A stretch of 64,000 nucleotides of DNA from Aphrophora alni (taxonomy: Eukaryota > Arthropoda > Insecta > Hemiptera > Aphrophoridae), in the NCBI GenBank assembly GCA_963513935.1, contig OY740768.1:13871993-13935992 (forward strand), read 5' to 3'. This document shows, piece after piece, positions 48,201 to 58,998 of this stretch (positions are counted from its first letter, which is position 1; every line of letters starts with the position of its first letter). The position numbers and the translations under genes were made by a program. Below the pieces are notes generated by a model. It was not told the origin of the DNA, did not search any database, and saw only the letters and a list, made by a program, of their open reading frames with translations.

Positions 48201-49182
48201 ATTATATAATAATCCAAAACAAACAAAACAATTAATGGTTAGAATAACAGGAAAAAAATATAAATTTACCATTTATAACTGTACAGGAAAGAGAAGATCC
48301 AAAGATAAGACATTTCAGTTACTTTTCCTCAAGATTACATGTTACATTAAGTTTTTAAAATATTACTTTTGTATAATAATGTAATTTCACACAAATAATA
48401 ACAAAATATATACTCGTATTTGTCTAATATAACTAACCCGTACTGATTTCGAAATACAATCCTACACAACCTGTATTCATTTTAATTTATCTTCCAATAA
48501 TATTTACATTTGAAAAAAAAAGGGAAAAAAGCCAATTCAAAATTAATATCTATTTAATTCTCTACCATCAGTATTGATTTTGAAATACCTTAAAAGGATA
48601 CCACCAATAACTCTTACTATTATTTAGGTTATAAATGTTTAGTTTTTGTAAATAGAACATATGATTTTGTTTTAAATCAGATGATTTCTATTAAGTGCCT
48701 TGACAATACTTATAAAATGAATTGTTATATTTTATAATCAGTTAAAATTAGCTGTTCTTCAAATCAGTTAAGCTATCAATTTAATAAATTATAAGCACAG
48801 ATCTTTATAATTTATTGGCATCAGTATAAGATATTTAACTCTTATAATTAATTACAATTGTATTGATTTCACTGTCTTAAAAACACTAACGCCAAAATTA
48901 CCAAGTTATTTAATACAATTTAAAATCTATGTCTAATTGATTTAAAAATATCACAAAAACAATTACTAGTGGTACCATTAAATTCAGGTTACAACTACTA
49001 TTGATTTCAAAATACATCATAAAGTATGATTGGTTCAAATATAGTTTCCCGCTCTTTTACTAAAAGACTATATGATCGTGGTTCGTTTTTTCTATTAACA
49101 AAGAATCGATTTGCTTATTGCCATATACAGTATTAATGTAAAATTTAAAAATATATTTTATAAACTAAAATTATAGACATAC
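45252..49182 (-). other. Hex-A: Hexokinase intron 1
   Basis: 3,931-nt intron. It contains a repeat B copy, a G13 run near 46745-46758, and an unexplained 66-codon minus-strand frame at 45576-45776 that includes SECNPSELRRWELAHQWVNK. That frame resembles no domain I can name and has no splice sites that would join it to exon 2. First introns often hold enhancers; none is identifiable here. Confidence 0.7.
46100..46320 (+). repeat. Dispersed repeat family B copy
   Basis: Nearly full-length copy in hexokinase intron 1: CCTGAGGGAACCTAG, TTCTTATCAGGTCTCTCTG, CCGACCCTGATGCTATTAG, AGTATTCAAGGGCTAGGGG and GATGACCGAGAGGCTTTTGC. Confidence 0.7.
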
Positions 49183-49263
49183 CGTAACTTCGTTCGTATC
49201 TGAAGGAACTAATGCAGGAGCTGATATGAACAAGCTTCTCAAACCCATGGTAGCGACCAACAT
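49183..49263 (-). CDS. Hex-A: Hexokinase exon 1 (start codon)
   Basis: 27 codons from ATG 49263-49261 to donor ACG|GTATGT, phase 0. Encodes MLVATMGLRSLFISAPALV and a short Asp/Glu-containing end. A second ATG at codon 6 is in frame and could be used. The N-terminal stretch is mildly hydrophobic and variable in this family; it is not a clear signal peptide. This exon is supported by the correct phase into exon 2, a good donor and the adjacent promoter-like region, but its sequence is not conserved, so a different first exon is possible. Confidence 0.8.
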
Positions 49264-49560
49264 CGATTACTAATGGATTCAAATAATTCCTAACACGAAA
49301 TTTAGTGACTACTCTAGTAAGCACGTTCAGTAGTTCAGTTATGAATGACGTGTTGAGGTGAAGTTACCAGACTACTCGTTAGAGCTCGCCATGGGAGGCG
49401 AGGAGCCGAGCCCAAGCGTTCTACTCTCCTATTGGTTGAAAAAAGAGGTGTGCAACATCGATTCGTCACTGACGTCATCGGCATTATCCTCGGTTTGCAC
49501 AATATTCCGGAGAACTTTCGTCACACTTGGAAACGTTTGAATTTCAGTTCAGGATTCCAG
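49264..49560 (-). promoter_or_regulatory. Hex-A: Hexokinase core promoter with CRE and CCAAT box
   Basis: A GC-richer stretch directly upstream of exon 1. It contains a perfect cAMP response element TGACGTCA at 49470-49477, ATTGG (minus-strand CCAAT) at 49431-49435, ATCGATT at 49458-49464 (similar to the DRE core), and several CpGs around 49390-49420. There is no TATA box. The spacing of about 170-215 nt from the start codon suits a short leader. Site identities are by consensus match only. Confidence 0.55.
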
Positions 49561-50059
49561 GAATAGTTTGATTTTTCATGATAACGCTACGATAAACGTA
49601 ATGCATTGGGTTATAGTTTCAACAACTTTGGTAGTTTTATCTGGGTTTCATATCTATATTAACTAGATAAAAAACAAAATTTGACTTCCGAGTTCCATCA
49701 ATATCTAGCGGAAAATGTCCATTACATTTTTGAGAGAGTAAAAAGTTTGCGATTTTATATACTACATTGATTTAAGACCAATGGAAAACAAAAACAAAGA
49801 CGTTTATAGCCATGACATTTCTGAGAAAATAAATAGTGTGATATATGAATTTAAGACCGATGGAAAACAAAACAAAATTTTATTTAAATTTCCCATTTTA
49901 AGTCAAATTACCACAAAATGTCTCTTTTAGAGCACAACTAGACCACAGTAAAAAGAAGATGGTCAATTCCGCATATATATTTTTTTTATATATATGAAGT
50001 AGTTTAGGCTATAAGATTAATTGGGTCTGAATTAACTTCTGATTTGTTTAATAACTTGT

Positions 50060-50380
50060 TTACATATACAAAGTGATGAGAAAGTTATGTAAAGGTTTAG
50101 AAAAATTGTACAATCCATTTTGAGGTACCCTGAACAGCAAAAAGTTTTTTTTTATTTTTTAAATTATGTCTCTCTGTGATCAAACGAGTGAACCTATTTT
50201 GATCAAACTTTGTATCCGGTGATGATATTTATAAATGATCCCGAGGCGTATTTTCAACCCCCCCCCATTAAAAATTTAGAAGTAACTTCATAAAAGATCA
50301 CGTATTCGAAAAACCTAACCACATGTAAAAGAAAATTGTGTTTCGTATGTAAATTGAAAACGAACCCTGAACGCCGTCGA
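50060..50380 (+). repeat. Dispersed repeat family A, copy 5
   Basis: Begins GATGAGAAAGTTATGTAAAG, then CCATTTTGAGGTACCCTGAA, then TTTTGATCAAACTTTGTAT. Later blocks are replaced by CCCCCCCCC and unrelated sequence. Confidence 0.5.
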
Positions 50381-51599
50381 CATGAAGCCATGTCAATCAT
50401 CAGTTCCCTACCTACAGCTCAAATCCTAAAAATGGGCAAATGTTGATGTAATACCTTTTATTCAAATTTGAATGAATTTTACCATTCATAATCGTATTAA
50501 TTTTGTAATTATCTACAAGATTACAAATTTCTGTTCATTTAAAATATATGACACAATTATTATCATCGATTAATTAATTATGAAAAATAAAAGGTAGACC
50601 TAACTATTTCATAACAACTCATTTCCGCGACTTTCAGCTAAAGAGGTTGGCAACAATGGAGAATCTGTTTCATCTCATCCGTTTTGGTTACGAGGTTGAA
50701 GTTAAAAAAAAAGGTTTAGTTTCTTAATATTTTTATGTGGACTGATATCTAAACGAATGTTGTGTTGGCATTGATGTTGTAATTATAGATTGTCTTGTTT
50801 TCTTTAGTTCAGAAGTGTAGGCTACATTTTAATACGTCTGACTTACCGGTTTTAGTTGAAATTTGATGCCGTAACTTTTTGTACAACTTTGAAGTTAAGT
50901 TACGTTCATTCAACAAATGGTAAAAGTAATTTTCTTTATGTAAGCCTAATTATTATAGTTTTAATGGTTACTTTGTTTATATTTTGTTGAACCTAACCTA
51001 CTGTTGTAGGCAAATCGATAGAATAATATTGGTTATCCGTAATACAAAGCTCTGGTTATGTTAGACAGTAGGCCTAACCTAAAATAGTATGTGTGTTTAT
51101 ACAATCACCTAAAAAAACATATAATTTACCTAAAGACGGTGCAAGATATACTTTATATTACTTTGAAATGCTTTGAACATTACAGGCTATGTTGCTTGTT
51201 TTGATTGGAAGATAAAAATACTTTTCAAAGTCTTTTTGTTTTTTATTTCTACTTAAGCTGACTAGGAAGTGTTGGTGGGCAAAATCCAATGTCTATTATC
51301 TTGAAATATGGGCATGGTAGCAAATGAAAGTCCATGTTACTCAAACTATGAACTGGATTATCTTATTTTATTTAATAATCTAGAAACTTTTTCTTTTATG
51401 TTATCTTAATTAGGTTTCCATTCATTTATGCATTCAATCAATCTATGCTTATTGATTTACGCAATTTTAAAACAGCAAGGCCTGCATGTGTTATTGGCAA
51501 ATTTCCTATTACTATCTCGAATGAAAACGACGACTCTCAAACCACGAAATTTGTGCTGATCCTGTCCATTAGAGTACCAATTTTTAATCGCTCCATAGA

Positions 51600-51690
51600 T
51601 TGTATTTTTAGTCCGATTTTACTCAAATTTGGTATGTAGGCCCGATTTTACAGACTATTGGACGTTCATTAACCAAAATATTTGTTAATT
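51600..51690 (+). repeat. Dispersed repeat family C, copy 1
   Basis: Shares with 53830-53910 the order CAAATTTGGTATGTAG, CCCGATTTTACAGACTATTGG, then CATTAACCAAAA. Short and non-coding. Confidence 0.5.
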
Positions 51691-53024
51691 TAAAACGTCG
51701 GCCTGTTTTCAAATTTGAGGATAATTTTTAATTCGCAAGTCTAACAACGATTCAAGGGGTGGGGGTGGGTGAAATTGTGGTAGTAAAGAAGAACCACGAC
51801 GTTGGCGACCCACTACTTCGTTGGTGATTATTTAACGATTGCTAAATTTAATAACCGAATTGAAATGTTGTGATCATTTTTTCAATCATTCTCAACGAAA
51901 GTCCAGTCAAACTATGAAATAACTTGGGAATAATGAAATAAGAATATGATGGCGGGAATCGATTCGTAGAAACGTTTATACAACCCCCTCTATCTAAATT
52001 ATCATTAATAATATAAACAGGTAAATTGACAGTCGGTGTATGGGTTACCGATTTCGGCGGAACAATCCATCAAATTTCTCAAATATTTTTTTATTTAAGA
52101 TATAAAAATAAGATAAATATTTTATTCTTAAACTGTTTTTGAAAAACATATATTTCCCGATTTTTACGAAGGTTTTTTCTAAAAAACTAAATTAGTCTGA
52201 CAATCCACAGATAACCTATTTTTAAACAGGACAGTCAACTATACCATGAACCATAAATTAACAACAAATATTATCTTGCAGTTTGTATATTGCACTTGCT
52301 TACACAATAAGAGAGGCTTGTCTTATCATGGCTGATGCAATGTGGGCTGGTCTAACAGTATATTCGTAGAAATGTTGTAATGCTCCGAGGTTGACAGATT
52401 TGAGGGGGGGGGTTGACTGGAGACAAGATAGGATGTAATGCGTGTTCGGTATCATGTATTAGCCTTGGATTGATGTCACTTACTTCCGAGGGAGAGCCCA
52501 AGGTTCTTCTATGAAAGGAGTGTCTGGGTATTACATGCCATTGACCTTGATGACCTACTCATATGAGGCGACTTCAAACACGTCGTTTGTTTGACTTTAA
52601 GAATGTTGTATCTTGTACTGTTTACATAAGCCCAGGCATTCAAATAATGAAAAACCCAAACGTTTTAGTTACGTTGGTGTACGTCATTTTACATGCCCCC
52701 CCCAACCCTATAAAATGGATCACACGACCAAAGTACCATTTGAAATTGTGTATTTACCCTTTGCCCCTCCCTCCCCCCTTGCTACAAACAAATATTACAA
52801 TGATAAAGTTAAAGGGAGAGTCACAATTGATCCGATTTTTCTTTAATTTGGTGTTACGGAGTTGGAACATTGCACTGACCAAATTGGGCAACAACAAAAA
52901 GGTAACCCATAAATGTTCCATGTATCTCTGTATAGTTTCTAGCCTGATCACAAAGTTCCGTTCACTGATTTCGGAGTACCTTCGTCTTCAAAGCTAGGAA
53001 TGGCTGTAAACGATACTCACCAAA

Positions 53025-53250
53025 ACTTCGGGTCTTGGTAATCTAGCTGGATCTACACTTTGTGTCATGTAGTCTTGGGTTAGGTCCCTTTCCTATCAGA
53101 TTTCTCTTGACCAACTCTTGTTCTTTTCTTTTCCGATTATGACGCAAAGTATTCGGGGTCTTTATTTTATGTTCTTTTCTTCTTTTTTTTTTTAAATAAG
53201 GCGACGATGACTGAGAGGTTTTTCGCCTTTAAACAACAAGAAAACAATGT
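53025..53250 (+). repeat. Dispersed repeat family B copy
   Basis: Nearly full length: GCTGGATCTACACTTTGTG, GGGTTAGGTCCCTTTCC, CTTGACCAACTCTTGTTC, CAAAGTATTCGGGG, TTATTTTATGTTCTTTTC and GACTGAGAGGTTTTTCGCC, ending TTTAAACAACAAG. Confidence 0.75.
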
Positions 53251-53829
53251 ATTTCACCTATTACTATCGTAGAAATGGTTTGAATATTGTGTCTTAGAGG
53301 TATTAAAACAAATCATCTGGACTTGTCACATCATATTTCTAGTAATCTAGTACTTAGTAAAAAACCCAACGTCCAACCACAAATGATTAGTGCTGTTGAT
53401 CTAACGGACAATAATTATTGTATCGGTATAAAAAAAATTATAAAAACAAAACTACTTTTTTATTCATTTTTAGAGAATCCATCTTATAAAATAGGCCTAC
53501 ATAATTTTTCTTCTCTATCTCTGCGTTATCTTTATCGGGTATTATTTTCTTCTGTAAATCTCTATTATTACATCAGCTGTTTTGCTAAGATGACTACAAT
53601 ATATTGTCACGATAAAGACACGCCCACATAGTGTCAACATGTGCGCACTTATCCGCTAATATTTACATATTACTTTGTTAATTTTAGATTTACTTATTCA
53701 TTGAAAGGTTTCATTTATCCTTAAGGAAACGTTCCAGACCGTGAAATGTCTACCGATCATTATCTTTGAAATAATTTGGCGACATTTTTGATTCAATTTA
53801 ATGTTAAACACTCTACAAATAGCACTTTT

Positions 53830-53910
53830 AGACAGTTTTTGGTGAAAATTTGGTACGTAGACCGGATTGTACAAACTATTGGAGATATTCTTTAACCAGT
53901 AACATCGATT
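53830..53910 (+). repeat. Dispersed repeat family C, copy 2
   Basis: Contains AAAATTTGGTACGTAGACC, GGATTGTACAAACTATTGG and TTCTTTAACCAGTAAC, matching copy 1 in order and spacing. Confidence 0.5.
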
Positions 53911-54207
53911 GGTAGATTTTAAAAGGGGGGACAAATTTGTTTTCGAGAGTAACTTTTTATTTATACGTTCTATTCAAAATTTGTATCTTATGATACATAA
54001 ACTAGTTTTCTACGATAGTAAAATACGACAGTGATAACTAAAAACAAATTTGTTAGAAATATAACTTCAAAATTTAAAAAAAAGTTATGTTCAACTGATC
54101 TTTGAGTATGGTACAATTTCAAAATGGTGGTCTTCGAAACAGTTTTTCGGTATTCTGGTTTTAGGTTTTTATTCGATTATTAGGAATTGTTCATATTATT
54201 TATTTGA

Positions 54208-54487
54208 ATATTTATAGAAACTAATACAAGACGTTTCGAGACTTTGAATCAACTGTCGTTATCAAGTGAGACACTAACACACTAACTGTTCAATGGATCA
54301 CGTTTATAAATAGTTTAAATTTTACCTCTCGCCTGAGTTCCGCTCTTACAAACTTAGTTTTAGTTTCCAAAATAGTCTTAGGATATGAGGTTTGTTGGGT
54401 TTTTTCCATGTTTTGGTTTATCACTTGATAATGGGAAGTTGATCCAGACAGTCGAAACGTCATGTATAGTTTTTATATATGTTCTAA
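54208..54487. repeat. Inverted repeat pair with GAAACGTC core
   Basis: About 65-bp arms in opposite orientation (54208-54272 on the minus strand, 54420-54487 on the plus strand) separated by about 150 nt. Both contain, in order, CACTTGATAA, AGTTGAT, TCGAAACGTC, TGTAT and AGTTT. The TTGAT...CGAAACGTC pattern resembles ends of Penelope-like retroelements; no coding part of such an element is present. Confidence 0.6.
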
Positions 54488-54859
54488 GAAAACCATATCA
54501 ATAGTTTTTCGTTAGTTAGTACTTATCTCTGTCTTATAACGTGTTTTGTACAATTTTATGATCAGCGACCAGCACGTAATGATACTAAAGGTCGGGGCCT
54601 GCAATCGAGCGGATATTAAAAAATACATCCTATCGTGTCAGAATGTGTACGTGATGCCACGCACGTAGATGTGTATGCTTGCATCATCAGTCTCACGTGT
54701 TTATTTATAGGGACCTCAGTCTTTTCTGAAACTACTTTTTGTGTTTATATATTGACTCTTGATTAAATCTAACAAAAGCGTGCGATGATACAAACATTTT
54801 GTGAATATCAAGTCTCAAGGTGGATTAAAACTTTGAAGTTTGGTGCGTTTTATTTGTTC

Positions 54860-54930
54860 CTGTTATTTGAAGGCAAAACACCTTTCAGTCATCATCGCAT
54901 AATAGCGTCAGGGCAAGAAGAGGGATAATC
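54860..54930 (-). repeat. Dispersed repeat family B, fragment
   Basis: Short reverse-orientation remnant: GAAGGCAAAACACCTTTC, AGTCATCATCGCATAATAG and CGTCAGGGCAAGAAGAGG. Confidence 0.45.
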
Positions 54931-55321
54931 CTAATGGTGTCGCAAAAAAAGGGCACAGCGAAAAAAGCGCGTTAACCCTTTTGGAGTTACAAAAGGAATC
55001 CAGCCCCTATCTTCTTAGAAATAATGAATGTTACACGGAAAATAAAAGTTGAATTAATTAGTTTCTGATTACCATCACACTTTATCCAAGCTTTGGACTG
55101 TCTAAATGATTAAATACTGAATAGTTTTTAATCATTTAGGCGTGTTTAGGTTAGGTTCCGTTTTATATGTTAGGAATTATATGTTCAAAACACTAAGTAC
55201 CCTAAACTAGTAACTATAACTTTAATACTAGGCCTACTAACTTTAAAACGCTAAAAGAGATGATTGCTGCTCCAGAAAGGACCACCAGAACAGTAATGAC
55301 AAAGATGGGGTGGGTGAGGTG

Positions 55322-55449
55322 GGGCGGATGCTCGGGAGGAATGTATCTGAGTATTTGTATTACGTGATGACACACCTGAAGGGTTGAACTGTGGTGGATG
55401 GTCAGGAGAAATGTACCTGAGTTATTGTATTTCGTGATGACTCACCTCC
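55322..55449 (+). repeat. Two-copy 70-bp tandem repeat
   Basis: Copies at 55322-55380 and 55391-55449 share GGNGGATG, GGAGGAATGTATCTGAGT or its variant, TTGTATT and CGTGATGACNCACCT, with an offset of 70. Confidence 0.8.
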
Positions 55450-55553
55450 AATCAGCTCCAAGTATTCATTTCCTAGTAACGTAATCCCTACCCTAAACTG
55501 TCATATTGGCCCTTGTGCGCTTTTTTCGCATAATCAACCTAATGGGGTCCGGA

Positions 55554-55910
55554 GAGATGCGGTCGGGAGATATTTCCGGACATTTGTGGTCAGGTGATTC
55601 CTTTACTACCTAATAAGATCCAAATGGAAGATTCATCTGGACTTTTGCGGTCACCGTTATTAGTCTGAAGAGGCGTACATAGATCTCAACTTTTTAATTG
55701 GGAAGCAAAGCAAATACAATTGTGAACAAGTTAGGTTAGGTTAAAGAAACAGGTGGTACATCGCTGTACTCTCTACACACTGAGGGTGGCAGTGCCTATA
55801 CACGATAAGGTGACCGCAACAGTCTTTATCAATCTTCCATTTGTATCGAAGGTGGAACTTATTACAACACCCGACCGCAAACGTCGGGAAATATCTACCG
55901 ACCGCATCTG
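55554..55910. repeat. Imperfect inverted repeat, about 110-bp arms
   Basis: The left arm (55554-55665) and the reverse complement of the right arm (55801-55910) share AGATGCGGTCGG, AGATATTTCC, GCGGTC or GTGGTC, CAAATGGAAGATT and TTGCGGTCACC in order. The loop is about 135 nt. The minus-strand 98-codon frame across it is not conserved in any recognised way. Confidence 0.75.
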
Positions 55911-58052
55911 TCCGCAATCCCAACCCAATACTACAAAGACATAGATTGCCACGCCCCTGAGGGTTCGATGGACTGTAACAAGGGTTTGCGAGAATGGAAT
56001 GAAATTTTAAATTGTAATCAGCGTAAATTGTACACATAATTTCAATTAGTGTATTTTTTTACTTTTGTATCATATATCTGCCAAATTTCTAAATTAATCA
56101 GTGATGTATTATTTACTTTTAATAGATACGAATTCGTAGATCAAAAAAAAAAAATTAAATAAATAAAATCCAGTAACACAACTATTTAACAAAATTAAAA
56201 TTAGATTTATAAAAGTGTACTCTTTTTTATTTGCAAATACTAATGAATATATAGGTAGCCTTACTAGTTACTGAAATAGAAAAAAACTTTCGTGTTCTTT
56301 TAAAAATGGCTTTATTACATTTGAAATTTTACATTATTCTTATGAGAGATAAACCCAATATGACGGAGCTAGAGAAGAGTGGATAAAGTTAAAATATAAA
56401 AGAAATAGTTCTTATTTTAAAGGTGGGCATCTAATAGCAGAAAGAAGTGATCTTACTTAATAGATCTGATTTTAAATGTGATACAGACTTTTGCATACTT
56501 AAATTTTTACAAAAACAGATATTTACTGACAAATCTGATAAAACTTGTAATATTTTTATTTTTAAAACGTTGAGTTAGAATTTTCCATCGGTTTATAGCT
56601 GTATGTAACTTAATTGGTAGGCCTAAATAGCCTAATGACTGCGGCTAATATTTTATAAGATTCTGTTCTGCACAATTTGAAAACAAAAAATATAAAAAGT
56701 TACGTATTAGAGGCATATTAAACTTTCACCAATAATTTTGTGTTTAGTAGTAGAATAAATGTCTTGTAGTTTGTTTATAGGTACAGGTCAATGACTTTCA
56801 TAAAATATGCTTATTGGGCGCGACTAAATAAGGTATACTAAAGATGTTAATGTTATATTACCGATTTGTAGAACTGATTGTAGAAAAGTGGCTTAGTTTA
56901 TAGACACGGTTCCTTGATTTGTACTTATGTGTTAAAAATTAAATATGAACCATGGGTGGGATGTATATTATACTATTATGCAGCGTCAAGTGAGGTCGGT
57001 CTTTAAGGACTGCATTTTAATAAATTGGGATATTTTTGCGAAAAATCAACATTGATTTTTTGACTCTTTACAATTTTTTTTCTATATTACGAATATTGGA
57101 AATAGCAAGTAGGACAAGCATGCAAGTTTATGCTCTAGGCTAAATATGTTTCAACTGCTAGTTGAGGCAGGGGAGGAGCGATAAACTGACAAAAGTTTAG
57201 GCATACATATCTACGCCAAGTAGTGATACAATACAATTACGACGGGTAATTGTTTACTGTAGCAATGTTTTGCGTCGTTATTTTCATTACGTTAAATGTA
57301 CCTCCAAATACTACTACAGCTTCTCAATTTCTATGAAGGATTTACAGAACTATAAGTTAATTAAAAATCAGCAACATTATCAAGTTTGAAAAGCCATACG
57401 AATTCCGCGATTTCCTTGTTTAGTGAATAACAAGTTCCTTTTCGTGATAAGCGCTATCTATCTGTCGTATTTCCGGCGATGAGAATATGCCACAACCACA
57501 TCTGGGATTTTGACGTCATTATACTTACAAGGTCATTCTATATAGAACTGTGTAAGTGTACAGCTGGCGTTACAAACATGATTTATTTATTTAGCTGTCT
57601 GTAGGAATGATTGGGTGGGATGCAAGTAACAGGAACTCTGTATTTTACAAATTCTTGTTCAGATTGATTCGATTTATCTTGTTTAAATTTGTCTCTCCGA
57701 TGCTACCTAGGGCTGAAAATTCTATACATTGAAACAACTTTCGACACTGCAATCATCCGCTAAGCCAAATACTGCACAAACCTTCTCAATCACTCTAATG
57801 CCAGTTCGATAGTTGTCAATGAACCGTGTCTTAGAAACAAATAAGGGCAAAAACTTCCTTCGTTTGTGTCATAACCACGTCTTCAGTGTGAATTATGATT
57901 TTAGAATTTTTCTTGATTTTCCAATTATTCCAAAACCGTATTTTTTTAATCTTTTTGATTTTGCACCCAGATTTGGGACATTAATCTTCACGGTAAAAAA
58001 TTTGAACGAAATCTGTAGCATCTATATTTAGATATTACGCATTTGAAGATCA

Positions 58053-58998
58053 CAGGGAAAGAATTTGATAAGTCTATTTTAGACATTTTTCTTATTATAT
58101 ACCACTTTGTACCTTTAATTGCATAGATCCTAAGAGTAACAAAGTACAGGGTAATAACTTGATAAGTCAAAATATATAAGCGATTGTAAAAACCCCGTAT
58201 AGGGAAAGAACTTGACTAGTCCCCAGGTACCCAGTCACTCAAAGATTTTTGTGGCATTAAAACTAAGGCTTATTATGACAAACTTACATTCAAAGACAAG
58301 AAATGAACCATGACATGTTATTGTGAACTAATTGAAAAACTTTTCATTACTGTTGAGACCGATGGTTCTTGGTGGAATTCCATGTTTAAAAGATAGTAAA
58401 ACACAATTTTTTATTTTGTACTATCCACTTTTTATTAGTCTAGTCGACCAATGGTTTCGCCTGCTAAGGCATTGACGAGGCTGTACAGTCTGTAATACAG
58501 CCTCGTCAATGCCTTAGCAGGCGAAACCATTGGTCGGCTAGACTAATAAAAAGTGGATAGTACAAAATAAAAAATTGTGTTTTATTATCTTTAATGGAAA
58601 AACTGTATAAATGTTATAAAATTCTTGTTTCTTACATTGTTCTACTAGATACTTTTTCTATTAAAAATATATTTTTTGCACTATTTTTGTGTTTTATTCT
58701 TTACATAAAACGGTCATTAAATGATTTTACAAAGAAATAATATAAGTCCTTCATTACATGGGAAAAACTTGATAAGTCCATTTAGACAAATTAAAAAAAA
58801 ATAAAAATAATAACAATATCTTGTGGTATAAGTTTTAATAAAACTAAAACATAAACCAACAACTAATATAGCAAACCTTTCAAAAGAAAATTATTGAATA
58901 ATTGTAAGGCGTATTTTAACATAATCACTGAGTTTTAAATTTTTAAATGGTCTTCTGGAAAAAAATGTGAAATGTGACTTATCAAGTTCTTTCCCTAT
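58053..58998. repeat. Five dispersed copies of a 20-bp motif
   Basis: The motif GGGAAAGAACTTGATAAGTC, with up to four mismatches or indels, occurs at 58053-58074, 58147-58168, 58200-58221 and 58758-58778 on the plus strand and at 58976-58998 on the minus strand. It brackets the hairpin at 58391-58590. Confidence 0.75.
58391..58590. repeat. Near-perfect hairpin, 95-bp arms
   Basis: Left arm 58391-58485 and right arm 58496-58590 are almost exact reverse complements around a 10-nt spacer. The sequence GCCTTAGCAGGCGAAACC lies in the right arm and its complement in the left. There is only about one visible mismatch (GTCGACC against GGTCGGC) plus minor end changes. Such similarity means recent origin or active conversion. 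No open frame. Confidence 0.95.

Larger units (their letters stand above)
35245..49263 (-). other. Hex-A: Hexokinase gene, eight coding exons
   Basis: Gene-level entry. Eight exons join in frame to a 467-residue protein, the normal size for a single-unit (50-kDa) animal hexokinase. It phosphorylates glucose and other hexoses with ATP in the cytosol, the first step of glycolysis. Key elements are present: [11 protein letters not shown] near residue 89 (phosphate loop), [10 protein letters not shown] at 152-161, TKGF at 176-179, NDTTGT with catalytic Asp213, VGTGCNACY at 234-242, NTEWG with sugar-binding Glu266, FEKMISG with Glu300, and the C-terminal SEDGSGRGAA. All introns are GT..AG: 3931, 2159, 1227, 1009, 1881, 923 and 1485 nt. 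The symbol follows Drosophila naming by similarity only. There is no sign of truncation or decay. Confidence 0.97.

Noticed and set aside
53287..53631. 114-codon plus-strand frame
   Set aside because: Residue composition follows the local base composition, there is no recognisable motif and no splice context. It overlaps no known family.
55741..56037. 98-codon Cys-rich minus-strand frame
   Set aside because: It runs through one arm of an inverted repeat, and the other arm does not keep the frame open, so the Cys pattern is probably accidental.
58500..58540. Hammerhead core in the arm of the hairpin
   Set aside because: GGC-GAAAC and a small stem are present, but the CUGAUGA segment has at least three changes. 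The hairpin itself is reported instead.
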